Shown one piece after another: positions 45,145-53,797 of a stretch of 64,000 bases of DNA; the first letter of the stretch is position 1; each line of letters starts with the position of its first letter. The translations under genes were made by a program, and so were the position numbers. The notes under the pieces are model-generated. The model did not search any database and was not told where the DNA came from. It saw only the letters and a program-made list of their open reading frames with translations. The stretch comes from Mesorhizobium loti. Lineage in GTDB: Bacteria; Pseudomonadota; Alphaproteobacteria; Rhizobiales; Rhizobiaceae. Location: positions 124,001 through 188,000 of the forward strand of contig NZ_LPWA01000153.1 of assembly GCF_001510895.1 (NCBI RefSeq), read 5' to 3'.

Positions 45145-45968
45145 GGAACGGCAAGCTCAAACGTACCATCATCGCCTGGCTGCTGCTCGCGCCATTGATC
45201 GTGGTGACGATCTTCCCCTTCGCGGTGATGTTCCTCACCGCGGTCAAGCCGCGTCCGGAAGTGCTGACGCCAACCTGGTGGCCGAGCGAGTTCCGCTGGG
45301 CGAATTTTGCCGACATGTGGGTGGCGACCGGCTTCGGCCAGGCGCTGCTCAACTCGCTTTATGTTTCGGCACTCGCCACCATCGGCGCGATCCTGATCTC
45401 GGTACCGGCGGCCTATGCGATGTCGCGCTTTCGCTTTGCCGGCTACGGCGCCTTCCGGCAGTTCCTTTTGATCTCGCAGATGATCTCGCCGATCGTGCTG
45501 GTGCTCGGCCTGTTTAGGCTGATGGCCGCATGGGGATTGGTCGAGAGCACGACCGCGCTCGGCTTCATCTACATGGCCTTCAATGTCGCTTTCACCGTGT
45601 GGATGCTGCAGAGCTATTTCGATACCATCCCGCGCGACCTCGAGGAGGCAGCCTGGATGGAAGGCGCCGGCCGCTGGCTGACGCTGCGAAAAGTGTTCCT
45701 GCCGCTCTGCCTGCCGGCGATCGCGGTGACGGCGATCTTCACCTTCATCAATGCCTGGAACGAGTTCGTGGTGGCGCTCACCATGCTGCGCAGCCAGGAA
45801 AGCTATACGCTGCCGATCCAGGTTTTCTCGCTGGTCGCCGGCCGCTATACGATCGAATGGCACCATGTCATGGCGGCGACACTGCTCGCCACCTTGCCGG
45901 TGGCGATCCTCTTCGTCTGGCTGCAGCGCTACCTGGTCCGCGGGCTGGCGCTCGGGGCCGTCAAATAG
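45141..45968 (+). CDS. sugar ABC transporter permease (CUT1, MalG-like)
   Basis: A 275-aa partner permease with six hydrophobic segments. The EAA loop is LEEAAWMEGAGRWLTLRKVF near residue 170, and the usual NAWNEFVVALTML follows near 208. It overlaps the first permease (GCATGA) and ends 78 bp before the metallopeptidase gene, with a small repeat between. Confidence 0.92.
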   Translation: MRNGKLKRTIIAWLLLAPLIVVTIFPFAVMFLTAVKPRPEVLTPTWWPSEFRWANFADMWVATGFGQALLNSLYVSALATIGAILISVPAAYAMSRFRFAGYGAFRQFLLISQMISPIVLVLGLFRLMAAWGLVESTTALGFIYMAFNVAFTVWMLQSYFDTIPRDLEEAAWMEGAGRWLTLRKVFLPLCLPAIAVTAIFTFINAWNEFVVALTMLRSQESYTLPIQVFSLVAGRYTIEWHHVMAATLLATLPVAILFVWLQRYLVRGLALGAVK

Positions 45969-45976
45969 CAGTTCCA

Positions 45977-46021
45977 GCAATTCCAGGAAAAGTGTGCAGC
46001 GGTTTTCCGCCCGGAAATGCG
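45977..46021. repeat. half copy of REP-like repeat family C
   Basis: GCAATTCCAGGAAAAGTGTG is the reverse complement of the end of the repeats at 25983 and 32814. It is followed by CAGCGGTTTTCCGCCCGGAA. It lies between the last permease and the metallopeptidase gene. Confidence 0.7.
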
Positions 46022-46046
46022 AAAAACAGAAGTCCACGGAGTTTTG

Positions 46047-47522
46047 ATGCGCATCTTCACCGCCTCGCTGGCGACGGAAACCAACACCTTCTCGCCGGTG
46101 CCGACCGACCGGGCCTCGTTCGAGATGGCCTTCTATGCCGGTCCGGGCAAGCATCCGGAGACACCGACGCTCTGTTCCTCGCCGATCGTGGTGCTGCGCC
46201 GGCGCGCGGCCGCCGAAGGGTTGACTGTCATCGAAGGTACCGCGACATGGGCGGAGCCCGGCGGGCTCGTGCAGCGGCAGACCTATGAGGCGCTGCGGGA
46301 CGAGATCCTCGGCCAGCTCAAGGCGGCGTTGCCGGTCGACGCGGTGATCCTTGGCCTGCACGGCGCGATGGTGGCGCAAGGCTATGACGACTGCGAAGGC
46401 GATCTCTTGGAGCGCGTGCGGGCGATCGTCGGGCCGAAGGTGGTGATCGCCTCGGAGTTTGACCCGCACAGCCATTTGACGTCGAAACGCGTCGCGGCCT
46501 CCGACATCATGGCCTATTTCCTCGAATTCCCGCACACCGATTTCTACGAGCGCGGCGAGCATGTCGTCGAGCTCGGTCTTGCGGCGGCGCGCGGCGAGAT
46601 CAAGCCGGTGATCTCGACCTTCGACTGCCGCATGATCCAGGTGTTGCCGACCAGCCGTGAGCCGATGCGCTCCTTCGTCGACAAGATCAAAGCGCTGCAT
46701 GGCAAGGACGGCGTGCTGTCGGTCTCGGTCATCCATGGCTTCATGGCGGCGGACGTGCCGGAAATGGGCACGCGCATCCTGGTCGTCACCGACAACGACA
46801 AGGCAAAGGGCGATGCTCTGGCAGAAAAGCTGGGGCGCGAGCTCTATGCGCTGCGGGAAAAGACGGCGATGACGATGCTTTCCACCTCCGCCGGCATCGA
46901 GAGGGCGCTGGCCGTGCACGCCGAGCACAAGGACAAGCCGGCGGTGATCGCCGATATCTGGGATAATCCCGGCGGTGGCGTGCCGGGCGACGGTACCATC
47001 GTGCTGCGCGAGCTTTTGGCGCGCGGCATCAAGAGCGTCGGCGCGGCGACGATCTGGGACCCGATCGCGGTGACGTTTTGTCAGGCTGCCGGCGAGGGCG
47101 CGGTCATCGACCTGCGTTTCGGCGGCAAGGCCGGGCCCCAGGCCGGCGAGCCGATCGACGCGCGCGTAACGGTGCTGAAGGCTGTCAGCGAGGGCTGGCA
47201 AAGTTTCGGGCCGAGCCGGGTGACGTTAGGGCCGTCGGCGGTGGTTCGCATCGAAGGCACCGAGGTCGATGTCATCTTGAACACCAACCGCACCCAGACC
47301 TTCGAGCCGGATGTCTTTTCCAATATCGGCATCGATCCGATGGGCAAGGATATCCTGCTGGTCAAGTCGACCAACCATTTCTACGCCGGCTTCGCACCGA
47401 TCGCCGCCGAGATCATCTATGTGACGGCGCCGAGTTCCTATCCGAGCAACCCGGCGGTTACGGATTACAGGAAGCTGAAGCGGCCGGTGTGGCCAAGGGT
47501 GAAGGATCCGTGGCGCGAATAA
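46047..47522 (+). CDS. M81 family metallopeptidase (MlrC/microcystinase-C-like)
   Basis: A 491-aa protein of peptidase family M81, whose founding member MlrC cleaves the linear tetrapeptide from microcystin. The N-terminal DUF1485 part shows MRIFTASLATETNTFSPVP, LGLHGAMVAQGYDDCEGDL near 107 and ASEFDPHSHLT near 138. The C-terminal MlrC domain includes VIADIWDNPGGGVPGDGTI near 300. Most relatives are not toxin degraders and their substrates are unknown. ATG 46047 has GGAG upstream. Its position at the end of a CUT1 sugar operon with an RpiR regulator suggests a sugar-peptide or amino-sugar substrate, as inference. Confidence 0.88.
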   Translation: MRIFTASLATETNTFSPVPTDRASFEMAFYAGPGKHPETPTLCSSPIVVLRRRAAAEGLTVIEGTATWAEPGGLVQRQTYEALRDEILGQLKAALPVDAVILGLHGAMVAQGYDDCEGDLLERVRAIVGPKVVIASEFDPHSHLTSKRVAASDIMAYFLEFPHTDFYERGEHVVELGLAAARGEIKPVISTFDCRMIQVLPTSREPMRSFVDKIKALHGKDGVLSVSVIHGFMAADVPEMGTRILVVTDNDKAKGDALAEKLGRELYALREKTAMTMLSTSAGIERALAVHAEHKDKPAVIADIWDNPGGGVPGDGTIVLRELLARGIKSVGAATIWDPIAVTFCQAAGEGAVIDLRFGGKAGPQAGEPIDARVTVLKAVSEGWQSFGPSRVTLGPSAVVRIEGTEVDVILNTNRTQTFEPDVFSNIGIDPMGKDILLVKSTNHFYAGFAPIAAEIIYVTAPSSYPSNPAVTDYRKLKRPVWPRVKDPWRE

Positions 47523-47671
47523 TCTCCCCCTTGAGGGAGATGTCGCCGCAGGCGCAGAGGGGTCGGCCGTCGCGTAGAGCGCGGCCTCCTTCGCCTGCTA
47601 TGGAGTCGAGCCCAGTCGGACCGACCCCTTCTGGCCGCTTTGCGGCCATCTCCCCCTCAAGGGGGGAGATT
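47522..47671. repeat. palindromic repeat between convergent genes
   Basis: Inverted ends AATCTCCCCCTTGAGGGAGA and TCTCCCCCTCAAGGGGGGAG, with inner GCAGAGGGGTCGGCCGTCGC against CGGACCGACCCCTTCTGG. It lies between the metallopeptidase stop and the convergent oligopeptidase stop at 47680 and probably terminates both. Confidence 0.82.
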
Positions 47672-47679
47672 ACCCAGCG

Positions 47680-49734
47680 CTACACCAACCCCCTCTTCAC
47701 CATCATCGCTTCCGGCGAAGGCATCTTGCCGCGGAACGCTGTATACAACTCTTCCGGATCCTTCGAGCCGCCCGCGGCGTAGATGTTTTTGCGCAGCCGC
47801 TCGGCCAGCTCCGGATTGAACGGGTCGCCGGTCTCCTCGAAGGCGGAGAAGGCGTCGGCGTCCAGCACTTCCGACCACATGTAGGAATAATAGCCGGCTG
47901 AATAGCCGTCGCCGGCAAAGACATGGCCGAAATGCGGGGTGCGGTGGCGCATGGCGATCGTGTCGGGCATGTCGAGCTTTTCGAGCGTTTCAGCCTCGAA
48001 CCGAAGCGGCTCGGCCGGCGCATCCGGACGCGCATGGTAGGCCATGTCGATCAGCGCCGAGGCGGTGAACTCGACCGTGGCGAAGCCGGCGCCGAAGGTG
48101 CGGGCGGCGAGCATCTTGTCGAGCAGGTCTTTTGGCATCGGCTTGCCGGTCTTGACGTGCAGCGCATGCTTTTCCAGCACCGCCGGCACGGTCAGCCAGT
48201 GCTCGTAGAGTTGCGAGGGCAGCTCGACGAAGTCGCGGCTGACCGAAGTGCCGGAAACCGATGGCCAGGTGACGTCGGTTAGCATGCCGTGCAGCGCATG
48301 GCCGAATTCGTGGAACAAGGTCTTCGCCTCGTCGACCGACAGAAGTGCTGCCTCGCCGGCCGGCGGCTTGGCGAAGTTCATGATGTTGTAGATGACAGGC
48401 TTGGCGCCCGGCCCGAGCTTATAGCCGGACTTCAGCGCGCTCATCCAGGCGCCGGAGCGCTTTGAGGGTCGCGCGAAATAGTCGGCCAGGAACAGGCCGC
48501 GCTCGCTGCCGTCGACATTCTTGACCATGAAGACGCGGGCGTCGGGATGCCAGGCGGCGATGCCCCTCTTCTCCTCGAAGGTGACGCCGAAGAGGTTTGT
48601 GGCGACGTCGAAGCAGGCGTCGATGACACGCTCGAGCTGGAGATAAGGCTTCAGCTCCGCCTCGTCGAAGGCGAATTTCTCGGCACGCAGCTTTTCCTGG
48701 TAGAAGCGCCAGTCCCAGGCGGCGAATTTATCGTTGCTGCCGGCCTCGGTCGCCAGCCGCTCCAGCTCCTTCTGGTCGTTAGCTGCCTTTTCCAGCGCCT
48801 TTTGCCAGACCGGGTCGAGCAGATCGTGCACGGCCTTCGGCGTCTTCGCCATCGTATCGTCGAGCTTGAGCGCCGCGAAGGATTCATAGCCAAGCAGCTT
48901 CGCTTTCTCGGCGCGCAGCTTCAGCATGTCGCGCACCACATCGGTGTTGTCGCTGGCGCCGCCATTCTGGCCGCGCATGGTGAAGGCGCGGAAGACGGTC
49001 TCGCGGAGGTCGCGGCGCTCGGAGAAGGTCGAGAACGGCTCGTAGATCGAGCGCGACAGCGTGACCGCGTAGCGGCCCTTCTGGCCGCGCATCTCGGCCG
49101 CCTCGGCCATGGCGCTCTTCAAAAAGTCCGGCAGGCCGGCAACGTCCGCCTCGTCGAGGAACAGCGCCCAGTCGCGCTCGTCGGCCAGCACGTTCTGGCC
49201 GAACTTGGTGCCGAGCGAAGAAAGCTCCTCGTTGATGGCGGCGAGCCGCTTCTTGCCCTCGGCATCGAGCTTGGCGCCGGACCGCACAAAACCCTTCCAG
49301 GTCTTTTCCAGCACGCGCAGCGTTTCGGGATCGAGATTCAGGCTGTCGCGGCGCTGGTAAAGGTCGTCGATGCGGGCAAACAGTTTCTCGTTCATCGAGA
49401 TCGCCGAGAAATGCCTGGACATCTTTGGCGAAATGTCGCGCTCCAGCGCTTGGATATCGTCGTTGGTATGGGCGCCGGCGCGGCACCAGAAGATCGACGA
49501 GACACGGTCGAGCGGCTCACCGGCGAGCTCAAGTGCCGCCAAGGTGTTGTCGATGGTCGGCGCCTCGCTGCTGCCGGCGATCGCGTCGATCTCGGCTTGA
49601 TGCGACTCAAGTGCTGCATCGAAGACGGGGCCGAAATCATTGTCGCCGATGCGGGTGAAATCCGGCAGGCCGAGCGGTCCCTGCCAAAGGGTCAGCGGAT
49701 GGGTGGCGAGGTCGACGGTTTTCGAGGATGACAT
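47680..49734 (-). CDS. M3 family oligopeptidase (peptidyl-dipeptidase Dcp-like)
   Basis: A 684-aa zinc metallopeptidase that trims short peptides in the cytosol. The zinc site HEFGH is near residue 470 (TLFHEFGHALHGMLTDVTWP). The third ligand Glu lies in SRDFVELPSQLYEHW, about 25 residues later. The C-terminal FGHVFAGDGYSAGYYSYMWS is the substrate-binding Tyr/His region of Dcp/OpdA enzymes. No signal peptide is present. ATG 49734 (MSSSKTVDLATHPL) is the natural start. The frame runs 330 nt further upstream, but only as an Arg-rich shadow of the next gene. It is monocistronic, with a repeat on each side. Confidence 0.93.
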   Translation of the reverse strand: MSSSKTVDLATHPLTLWQGPLGLPDFTRIGDNDFGPVFDAALESHQAEIDAIAGSSEAPTIDNTLAALELAGEPLDRVSSIFWCRAGAHTNDDIQALERDISPKMSRHFSAISMNEKLFARIDDLYQRRDSLNLDPETLRVLEKTWKGFVRSGAKLDAEGKKRLAAINEELSSLGTKFGQNVLADERDWALFLDEADVAGLPDFLKSAMAEAAEMRGQKGRYAVTLSRSIYEPFSTFSERRDLRETVFRAFTMRGQNGGASDNTDVVRDMLKLRAEKAKLLGYESFAALKLDDTMAKTPKAVHDLLDPVWQKALEKAANDQKELERLATEAGSNDKFAAWDWRFYQEKLRAEKFAFDEAELKPYLQLERVIDACFDVATNLFGVTFEEKRGIAAWHPDARVFMVKNVDGSERGLFLADYFARPSKRSGAWMSALKSGYKLGPGAKPVIYNIMNFAKPPAGEAALLSVDEAKTLFHEFGHALHGMLTDVTWPSVSGTSVSRDFVELPSQLYEHWLTVPAVLEKHALHVKTGKPMPKDLLDKMLAARTFGAGFATVEFTASALIDMAYHARPDAPAEPLRFEAETLEKLDMPDTIAMRHRTPHFGHVFAGDGYSAGYYSYMWSEVLDADAFSAFEETGDPFNPELAERLRKNIYAAGGSKDPEELYTAFRGKMPSPEAMMVKRGLV

Positions 49735-49823
49735 GAATTGTTCCGGTGGGCTGGATGGAGGCGGGCTGCGTCCGATGTAGGGCGCAGCCCCGCACCGCGC
49801 AACATGGGGATTATCTCTTGTTT

Positions 49824-49875
49824 GAGCATGATCTTTTCCGAAAACCGCTAAACACTTTTCGGGATCGTGCTCTAG
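49824..49875. repeat. short palindromic repeat ending in a stop codon
   Basis: GAGCATGATCTTTTCCGAAA and ACTTTTCGGGATCGTGCTC are inverted around AACCGCTAAAC. The final CTA is the TAG stop of the minus-strand gene at 49872. It occupies the gap upstream of the oligopeptidase gene. Confidence 0.75.
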
Positions 49876-50288
49876 TAAGCGCTGCAATCCTGCGCGACCG
49901 CGGTCTGGGTGCTGGCGGTGATGCGGCCGCCGACGACGGTGAAGGTCTCGCGCATCAGCGTGTCGTTTTCCGGAAAGTCGTAGCAGGCGAGCACCGTCGT
50001 CTCGCCGTTCGCACTCTTCTCGATGCGGTGGCGGATCGTGGCGCCGGCGACCGCGCCCTGCCATTCGTCGATCGACGCGATGAATTCCTGCTTGTCCTGG
50101 ACGACGCCGATATCGTCCAGCTTCATGCGCACGTCGTCGGCGAGCAGCTCCGACAATTCGGTGCGGTCGGCGATCAGAAGCGCCGAATACCAGCGGTCGA
50201 TGATGGCGCTGTCATCCGCGCTGGCGCGGACGATCGAGAACAGCAGCAACACCGTCGCGAGAAGGAATTTCCGCCAGTCGCGATGCAT
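49872..50288 (-). CDS. secreted NTF2/SnoaL-like protein
   Basis: A 138-aa protein with a signal peptide (residues 1-24, LLATVLLLFSIVRASA). The mature domain starts DDSAIIDRWYSALLIADRTE and has the cone-shaped SnoaL/NTF2 pattern (ELLADDVRMKLDDIGVVQDK, HRIEKSANGETTVLACYDFP). Such domains bind small ligands or act as isomerases; the role here is unknown. Two cysteines (ACYDF and DCSAY) may form a disulfide in the periplasm. The stop codon lies within a palindromic repeat. It begins 23 bp after the carbonic anhydrase stop on the same strand, so co-transcription is likely. Confidence 0.8.
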   Translation of the reverse strand: MHRDWRKFLLATVLLLFSIVRASADDSAIIDRWYSALLIADRTELSELLADDVRMKLDDIGVVQDKQEFIASIDEWQGAVAGATIRHRIEKSANGETTVLACYDFPENDTLMRETFTVVGGRITASTQTAVAQDCSAY

Positions 50289-50311
50289 CAGCCTCTCCCC
50301 AGGTTATGGGC

Positions 50312-50953
50312 TCACAGCTCCGGCCGCTCGAAATCGCCGGTCTCCTTGTTCATCACCCAAAGCTCGCCGGTCGAAATGTCGAACCAGGCGCCGTGCAGGG
50401 AGAGCCTGCCCTTGCCTTCGAGGATCGAGACGCAGGGGAAGGTCCTGAGATTGGCGATCGAATAGCGGATCGAGATGCGCTCCAGCGCGGTCTGGCGCTC
50501 GGTCGCCGTCATCATCGTGCTGGCGGCGACCGTCTCGGCCGCAGGCGCGATCAGGCTCATCCATTTGCCGATGAAGTCGCCGGGCGAAAGCGGTGCCGAA
50601 TTGGTATCGAGCGCGGCGCGGATGCCGCCGCAGCGGCCATGGCCCATAACCACGATGTTCTTGACCTTCAGGCTCTGAACGGCGAATTCGAGCGCGGCCG
50701 AGGTCGAGTGGTACTCACCGTCCGGCTCGTAAGGCGGCACCAGGTTGCCGACATTGCGCAGCACGAAAAGCTCGCCGGGGCCGGCGTCGAAGATCGCTTC
50801 GGGCGCCGAGCGGGAATCGCAGCAGGCGACGATCATCGTCTCGGGCGACTGGCCTTCGCGGGCCAGCGAGCGATAGCGCCCGCTTTCGGCGGGATAGCGG
50901 CCGTTCATGAAGTTGCGATAGCCGGTCAGCAGATGCTCGGGGAGGTGGGGCAT
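50312..50953 (-). CDS. beta-class carbonic anhydrase
   Basis: A 213-aa cytosolic zinc enzyme interconverting CO2 and bicarbonate. Zinc ligands and the Asp-Arg dyad are in VACCDSRSAPEAIFD near residues 43-57, and the His/Cys pair in MGHGRCGGIRAAL near 103-115. The start MPHLPEHLLTGYRNFMNGRY matches the family N-terminus, although the ribosome site is weak. It is followed by the SnoaL-like gene on the same strand. Confidence 0.95.
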   Translation of the reverse strand: MPHLPEHLLTGYRNFMNGRYPAESGRYRSLAREGQSPETMIVACCDSRSAPEAIFDAGPGELFVLRNVGNLVPPYEPDGEYHSTSAALEFAVQSLKVKNIVVMGHGRCGGIRAALDTNSAPLSPGDFIGKWMSLIAPAAETVAASTMMTATERQTALERISIRYSIANLRTFPCVSILEGKGRLSLHGAWFDISTGELWVMNKETGDFERPEL

Positions 50954-51094
50954 GGGCGGCGTCTTGACCCTTTCCGCGTTGGAGGCGGCTGCACGTTCTA
51001 TTGCGGGAAAGGCTCTAACGGCAAAAGCCGGTCGCGGGCAATGCCGAATTGCGGATGGCTCCGTCGCATTCGCGATGCGTGCGGCAGGGCTCGA

Positions 51095-51856
51095 CTACGC
51101 CCAGATAGCGACGGGGATGCCAAAACTGTCGGTCAGCGGCGGATCGGGGGACGGCCTCGCCTCGCCGCTGGCGATCCGCCCGGCAATCAGCATCATGGCG
51201 GCGGCGTCGAGAAAGTCGTCGCTCGCGGCACCCTTCGGCGGCGGCTGATCGAGAAAGCTCTTCTCGTAGCCATGCCGGCAAAGCAGCGCCTTGCGCTCCT
51301 CCATGCCGGCCGGATTGACCGCGCCCTTGATCTTCTTCGGCAGCGTCATCGCTGCGCCGCCGTTCAGCCGGCAGAAGGCGACCTCGGGGTGCGATTCAAA
51401 CACCCGCCCGCGAATTTCCGGCCGCGCGATCAGCAAAGCATCGATCTCGCGGATTTTGCCAAAGATGCCGAAAGCCTGGATGGAAACGCCGCGCGGCGGA
51501 TCGGAGGTGGCAAAAGCCACTTCGCTTGCCCGCCGGTGCGCGGCATACCAGGCCTCGATCGTGGTGAAGTCGTTGGTATCGGCATAGAGCGCCGCGCGCG
51601 AAGGGATAGCGAAGACGCTCGATTGCCGCGCCCCGAGCAACGGCCGCACCAACGCTTCCGGCCCGCGACCGCCCCGGCTGGAGAAATCCGGCAGGCCGAT
51701 CGGCATGTCGACGGCGATGGTGGCATCGGGTAGCGCGTCGAGCAGCGCCTGGAAGCTCGGGAAGACCGAGACCGACGGCGCGGCATCGCCTTCGCGGTGG
51801 ACGGCGATCCAGCCGGCCTTGCAGCCGTCGACACCTACCAGCGCGCCAGGCGTCAC
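51095..51856 (-). CDS. DUF429 family protein
   Basis: A 253-aa protein of DUF429, an RNase H-like fold family of unknown biochemical role. It opens with LVGVDGCKAGWIAVHREGDA. The motifs ATIAVDMPIGLPDFSSRGGR near 52, ESHPEVAFCRLNGG near 155 and SDDFLDAAAMMLIAGRIASG near 215 carry acidic residues that could bind metal. The start is GTG 51856, overlapping the pyridoxal kinase stop (GTGA), so the two are translationally coupled. The coupling might hint at a role in B6 or nucleotide metabolism, but nothing firmer can be said. Confidence 0.85.
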   Translation of the reverse strand: MTPGALVGVDGCKAGWIAVHREGDAAPSVSVFPSFQALLDALPDATIAVDMPIGLPDFSSRGGRGPEALVRPLLGARQSSVFAIPSRAALYADTNDFTTIEAWYAAHRRASEVAFATSDPPRGVSIQAFGIFGKIREIDALLIARPEIRGRVFESHPEVAFCRLNGGAAMTLPKKIKGAVNPAGMEERKALLCRHGYEKSFLDQPPPKGAASDDFLDAAAMMLIAGRIASGEARPSPDPPLTDSFGIPVAIWA

Positions 51857-52737
51857 GCCCGCTTGTCCCGCCCGGGATGGAGCAGATGGCGAAGCTGCAC
51901 CATGGCCATCGGATGCGACAAGCTCTGCGCATCGGTTTCGAGCTGCAGCTCGTCGCCGCCGCGCTTTGCCGTGCGCGCCAGGATCTCGTAGACGGCAGCC
52001 GTGGTCGACTGCAGCGCCTTGACCGGCGGCTGGCCGGACAGGATGCGGGCGAGATAGACGGCGGCCGTCAGGTCGCCAAGCCCGTTCGGCGGCCTCTCGA
52101 TCACCCGGTGCTCGGCAAGCAGCGCCTGGCTGCCGTCGAGCAGGAAATTGCCGGTGCCGCCCGCCATCATCGACGGCGCCGAGGTCACCAGCATGGTTGA
52201 GGGACCGGCATGAAGGGCGGCCGCCGTCACCGCCCTGATGTCGGGCAGCGGAGCGCCTGCCATCCATTCCAGCTCGTAGCGGTTGGGCGTGGCGATGTCG
52301 GCGATCGGCATCAGCCTGTCACGGAGCGCCGCGGCCGTCGGCTCCGGCACGTAGAGCCCGCCGGAATCGCCCATCACCGGGTCGCAGACATAAAGCGCAT
52401 CCGGCGTCCTTGCCTTGACGGCGGCGACCAGCGAGGCGACGGCCTCGGCCTGGCCGGCCTCGCCGAGATAGCCTGAAAGCACGGCCTTGACCTCGCCCAG
52501 CCACGGCGCGCGCTCGAGATCGGCCAACAGCGCCTTGAATTGGTCCAGCGGCGGCACGATGCGGGTGGCGCGGCTGTGGCCCGGGTGCCAGGGCAAGATG
52601 ACGGTGGGCACCGCCCAGACCGGAAATCCCAAAGTCTCCAGCGCGAACACCGCGGCGCGGTTGCCGACCGAGCCGCGGGCGACATGGCTGGAGATGACGA
52701 TGACCGCACGCGGTGCGTCGGTTTTTTCTGCATTCAT
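51853..52737 (-). CDS. pdxY: pyridoxal kinase
   Basis: A 294-aa ribokinase-fold kinase that phosphorylates pyridoxal to PLP in the salvage pathway. It opens MNAEKTDAPRAVIVISSHVA and has VSSHVARGSVGNRAA (the SxxVxxGxVGNxAA family signature), YVCDPVMGDSGGLYVPE near 112, TPNRYELEWMAG near 147 and the anion-hole/catalytic NGLGDLTAAVYLARIL near 230. In that motif the usual GTGD is NGLGD, keeping the catalytic Asp. ATG 52737 has GGAA upstream. An in-frame reading 100 nt further upstream overlaps the previous gene and is not needed. Confidence 0.92.
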   Translation of the reverse strand: MNAEKTDAPRAVIVISSHVARGSVGNRAAVFALETLGFPVWAVPTVILPWHPGHSRATRIVPPLDQFKALLADLERAPWLGEVKAVLSGYLGEAGQAEAVASLVAAVKARTPDALYVCDPVMGDSGGLYVPEPTAAALRDRLMPIADIATPNRYELEWMAGAPLPDIRAVTAAALHAGPSTMLVTSAPSMMAGGTGNFLLDGSQALLAEHRVIERPPNGLGDLTAAVYLARILSGQPPVKALQSTTAAVYEILARTAKRGGDELQLETDAQSLSHPMAMVQLRHLLHPGRDKRA

Positions 52738-52748
52738 GGAGTTGATTC

Positions 52749-53000
52749 CTAGCCACCCCGCGTGGCGACATACACCAGCCAGGCCAACAGCCCAATGGCG
52801 ACGATGAGGCCGAGCGTTCGGCCAATGCGGGTGCCCCAATATTCGATCCGATCGGCGCGGTCGACGTCCGCGGCGGTCACGCGGTCGCGCGTGTCCTTTG
52901 CGACGCGGGCTATGAAGGATGTGCCGCCCGGCGCCGTCTCGCGCGCCACCCGTTCGAGGATACGGCGCGATTCGCTCTCGTCGTCCCGGCGCTCGGCCAT
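52749..53000 (-). CDS. 83-aa single-span membrane protein
   Basis: A small protein with a charged N-terminal half (MAERRDDESESRRILERVAR), probably helical, and one membrane segment near the C-terminus (TLGLIVAIGLLAWLVYVATR). AGGAAAGG lies 9 nt before ATG 53000. The tail-anchored layout suggests an inner-membrane protein with a cytoplasmic head. I do not recognise a named family. It precedes pdxY by 11 bp on the same strand and is divergent from lemA across about 150 bp. Confidence 0.75.
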   Translation of the reverse strand: MAERRDDESESRRILERVARETAPGGTSFIARVAKDTRDRVTAADVDRADRIEYWGTRIGRTLGLIVAIGLLAWLVYVATRGG

Positions 53001-53152
53001 GGCAAATGTCCTTTCCTGCCGGGAGCTTAGCTTGTTCGCGCCGGTATTCACAGAGGCGCCTGGCCGGCCCGGCGCGACATCATAGCGGGTTATTTTCTTG
53101 CGCGTGGATTGTGCTATGCTTCGCATGCAACTTTGACCCGAGGGGACCAATC

Positions 53153-53797
53153 ATGTTTGCCGAGCGCCTTTCCCTACCCTCCGCCTTCCGCAATCTGCCG
53201 GCCTTGCTGATGATGGCTTTCGTGTTGCCGCTGCTTGCCGGCTGCGGCTACAACACCATCCCGACGGCCGAGGAGAACGCCCGGGCGTCCTGGAGCGAGG
53301 TGCTCAACCAGTATCAGCGCCGCTCCGACCTGATCCCGAACCTGGTCGAGACGGTCAAAGGCTATGCCTCGCATGAGAAGGACACGCTCGACGCCGTCGT
53401 CGAGGCGCGCGCCAAGGCCACGCAGATCACGGTGACGCCCGAAACGCTGAAGGATCCGGAAGCGTTGAAGAAATTCCAGGACAGCCAGGCGGGGCTGACC
53501 AGCGCGCTGTCGCGGTTGATCGCGGTGTCCGAAAACTATCCCGACCTCAAGGCCAATCAGAATTTCCTGGCGCTGCAAGCGCAGCTCGAAGGCACGGAGA
53601 ACCGCATCGCGGTGGCGCGCCGCGACTACATCCAGGCGGTCAGGGATTATAATCTGACGTTGAAGACCTTCCCGTCGGTGCTGTGGGCCACATTCTGGTT
53701 CCGCGGCAACGAGCCGTTCGCCAACTTCACCGTCGAGGAAGACAAGATGCAGGTGCCGAAGGTGGATTTCGGCACGAGCACGAAGCAGGGCGGGTGA
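53153..53797 (+). CDS. lemA: LemA family lipoprotein
   Basis: A 214-aa protein with a lipoprotein signal (LLAGCGYN, acylated Cys near residue 31) and the LemA helical-bundle fold: NQYQRRSDLIPNLVETVKGY near 56, then RDYIQAVRDYNLTLKTFPSV near 165. LemA proteins are envelope proteins that nearly always travel with TPM-domain proteins, and their exact role is unknown. GAGGGG precedes ATG 53153. The stop TGA is immediately followed by GTG, the possible start of the next gene, which reads through a palindromic repeat. Confidence 0.93.
   Translation: MFAERLSLPSAFRNLPALLMMAFVLPLLAGCGYNTIPTAEENARASWSEVLNQYQRRSDLIPNLVETVKGYASHEKDTLDAVVEARAKATQITVTPETLKDPEALKKFQDSQAGLTSALSRLIAVSENYPDLKANQNFLALQAQLEGTENRIAVARRDYIQAVRDYNLTLKTFPSVLWATFWFRGNEPFANFTVEEDKMQVPKVDFGTSTKQGG

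Noticed and set aside
45108..47201. Minus-strand open frame of 697 codons
   Set aside because: Opposite the MalG-like permease and M81 peptidase; His/Arg/Asp-rich shadow with no recognisable fold.
49735..50064. N-terminal extension of the M3 oligopeptidase
   Set aside because: Arg-rich reading across a repeat and opposite-frame part of the next gene; the family start is at 49734.
50306..51733. Plus-strand open frame of 475 codons
   Set aside because: Runs opposite the carbonic anhydrase and DUF429 genes, both with clear motifs on the minus strand.
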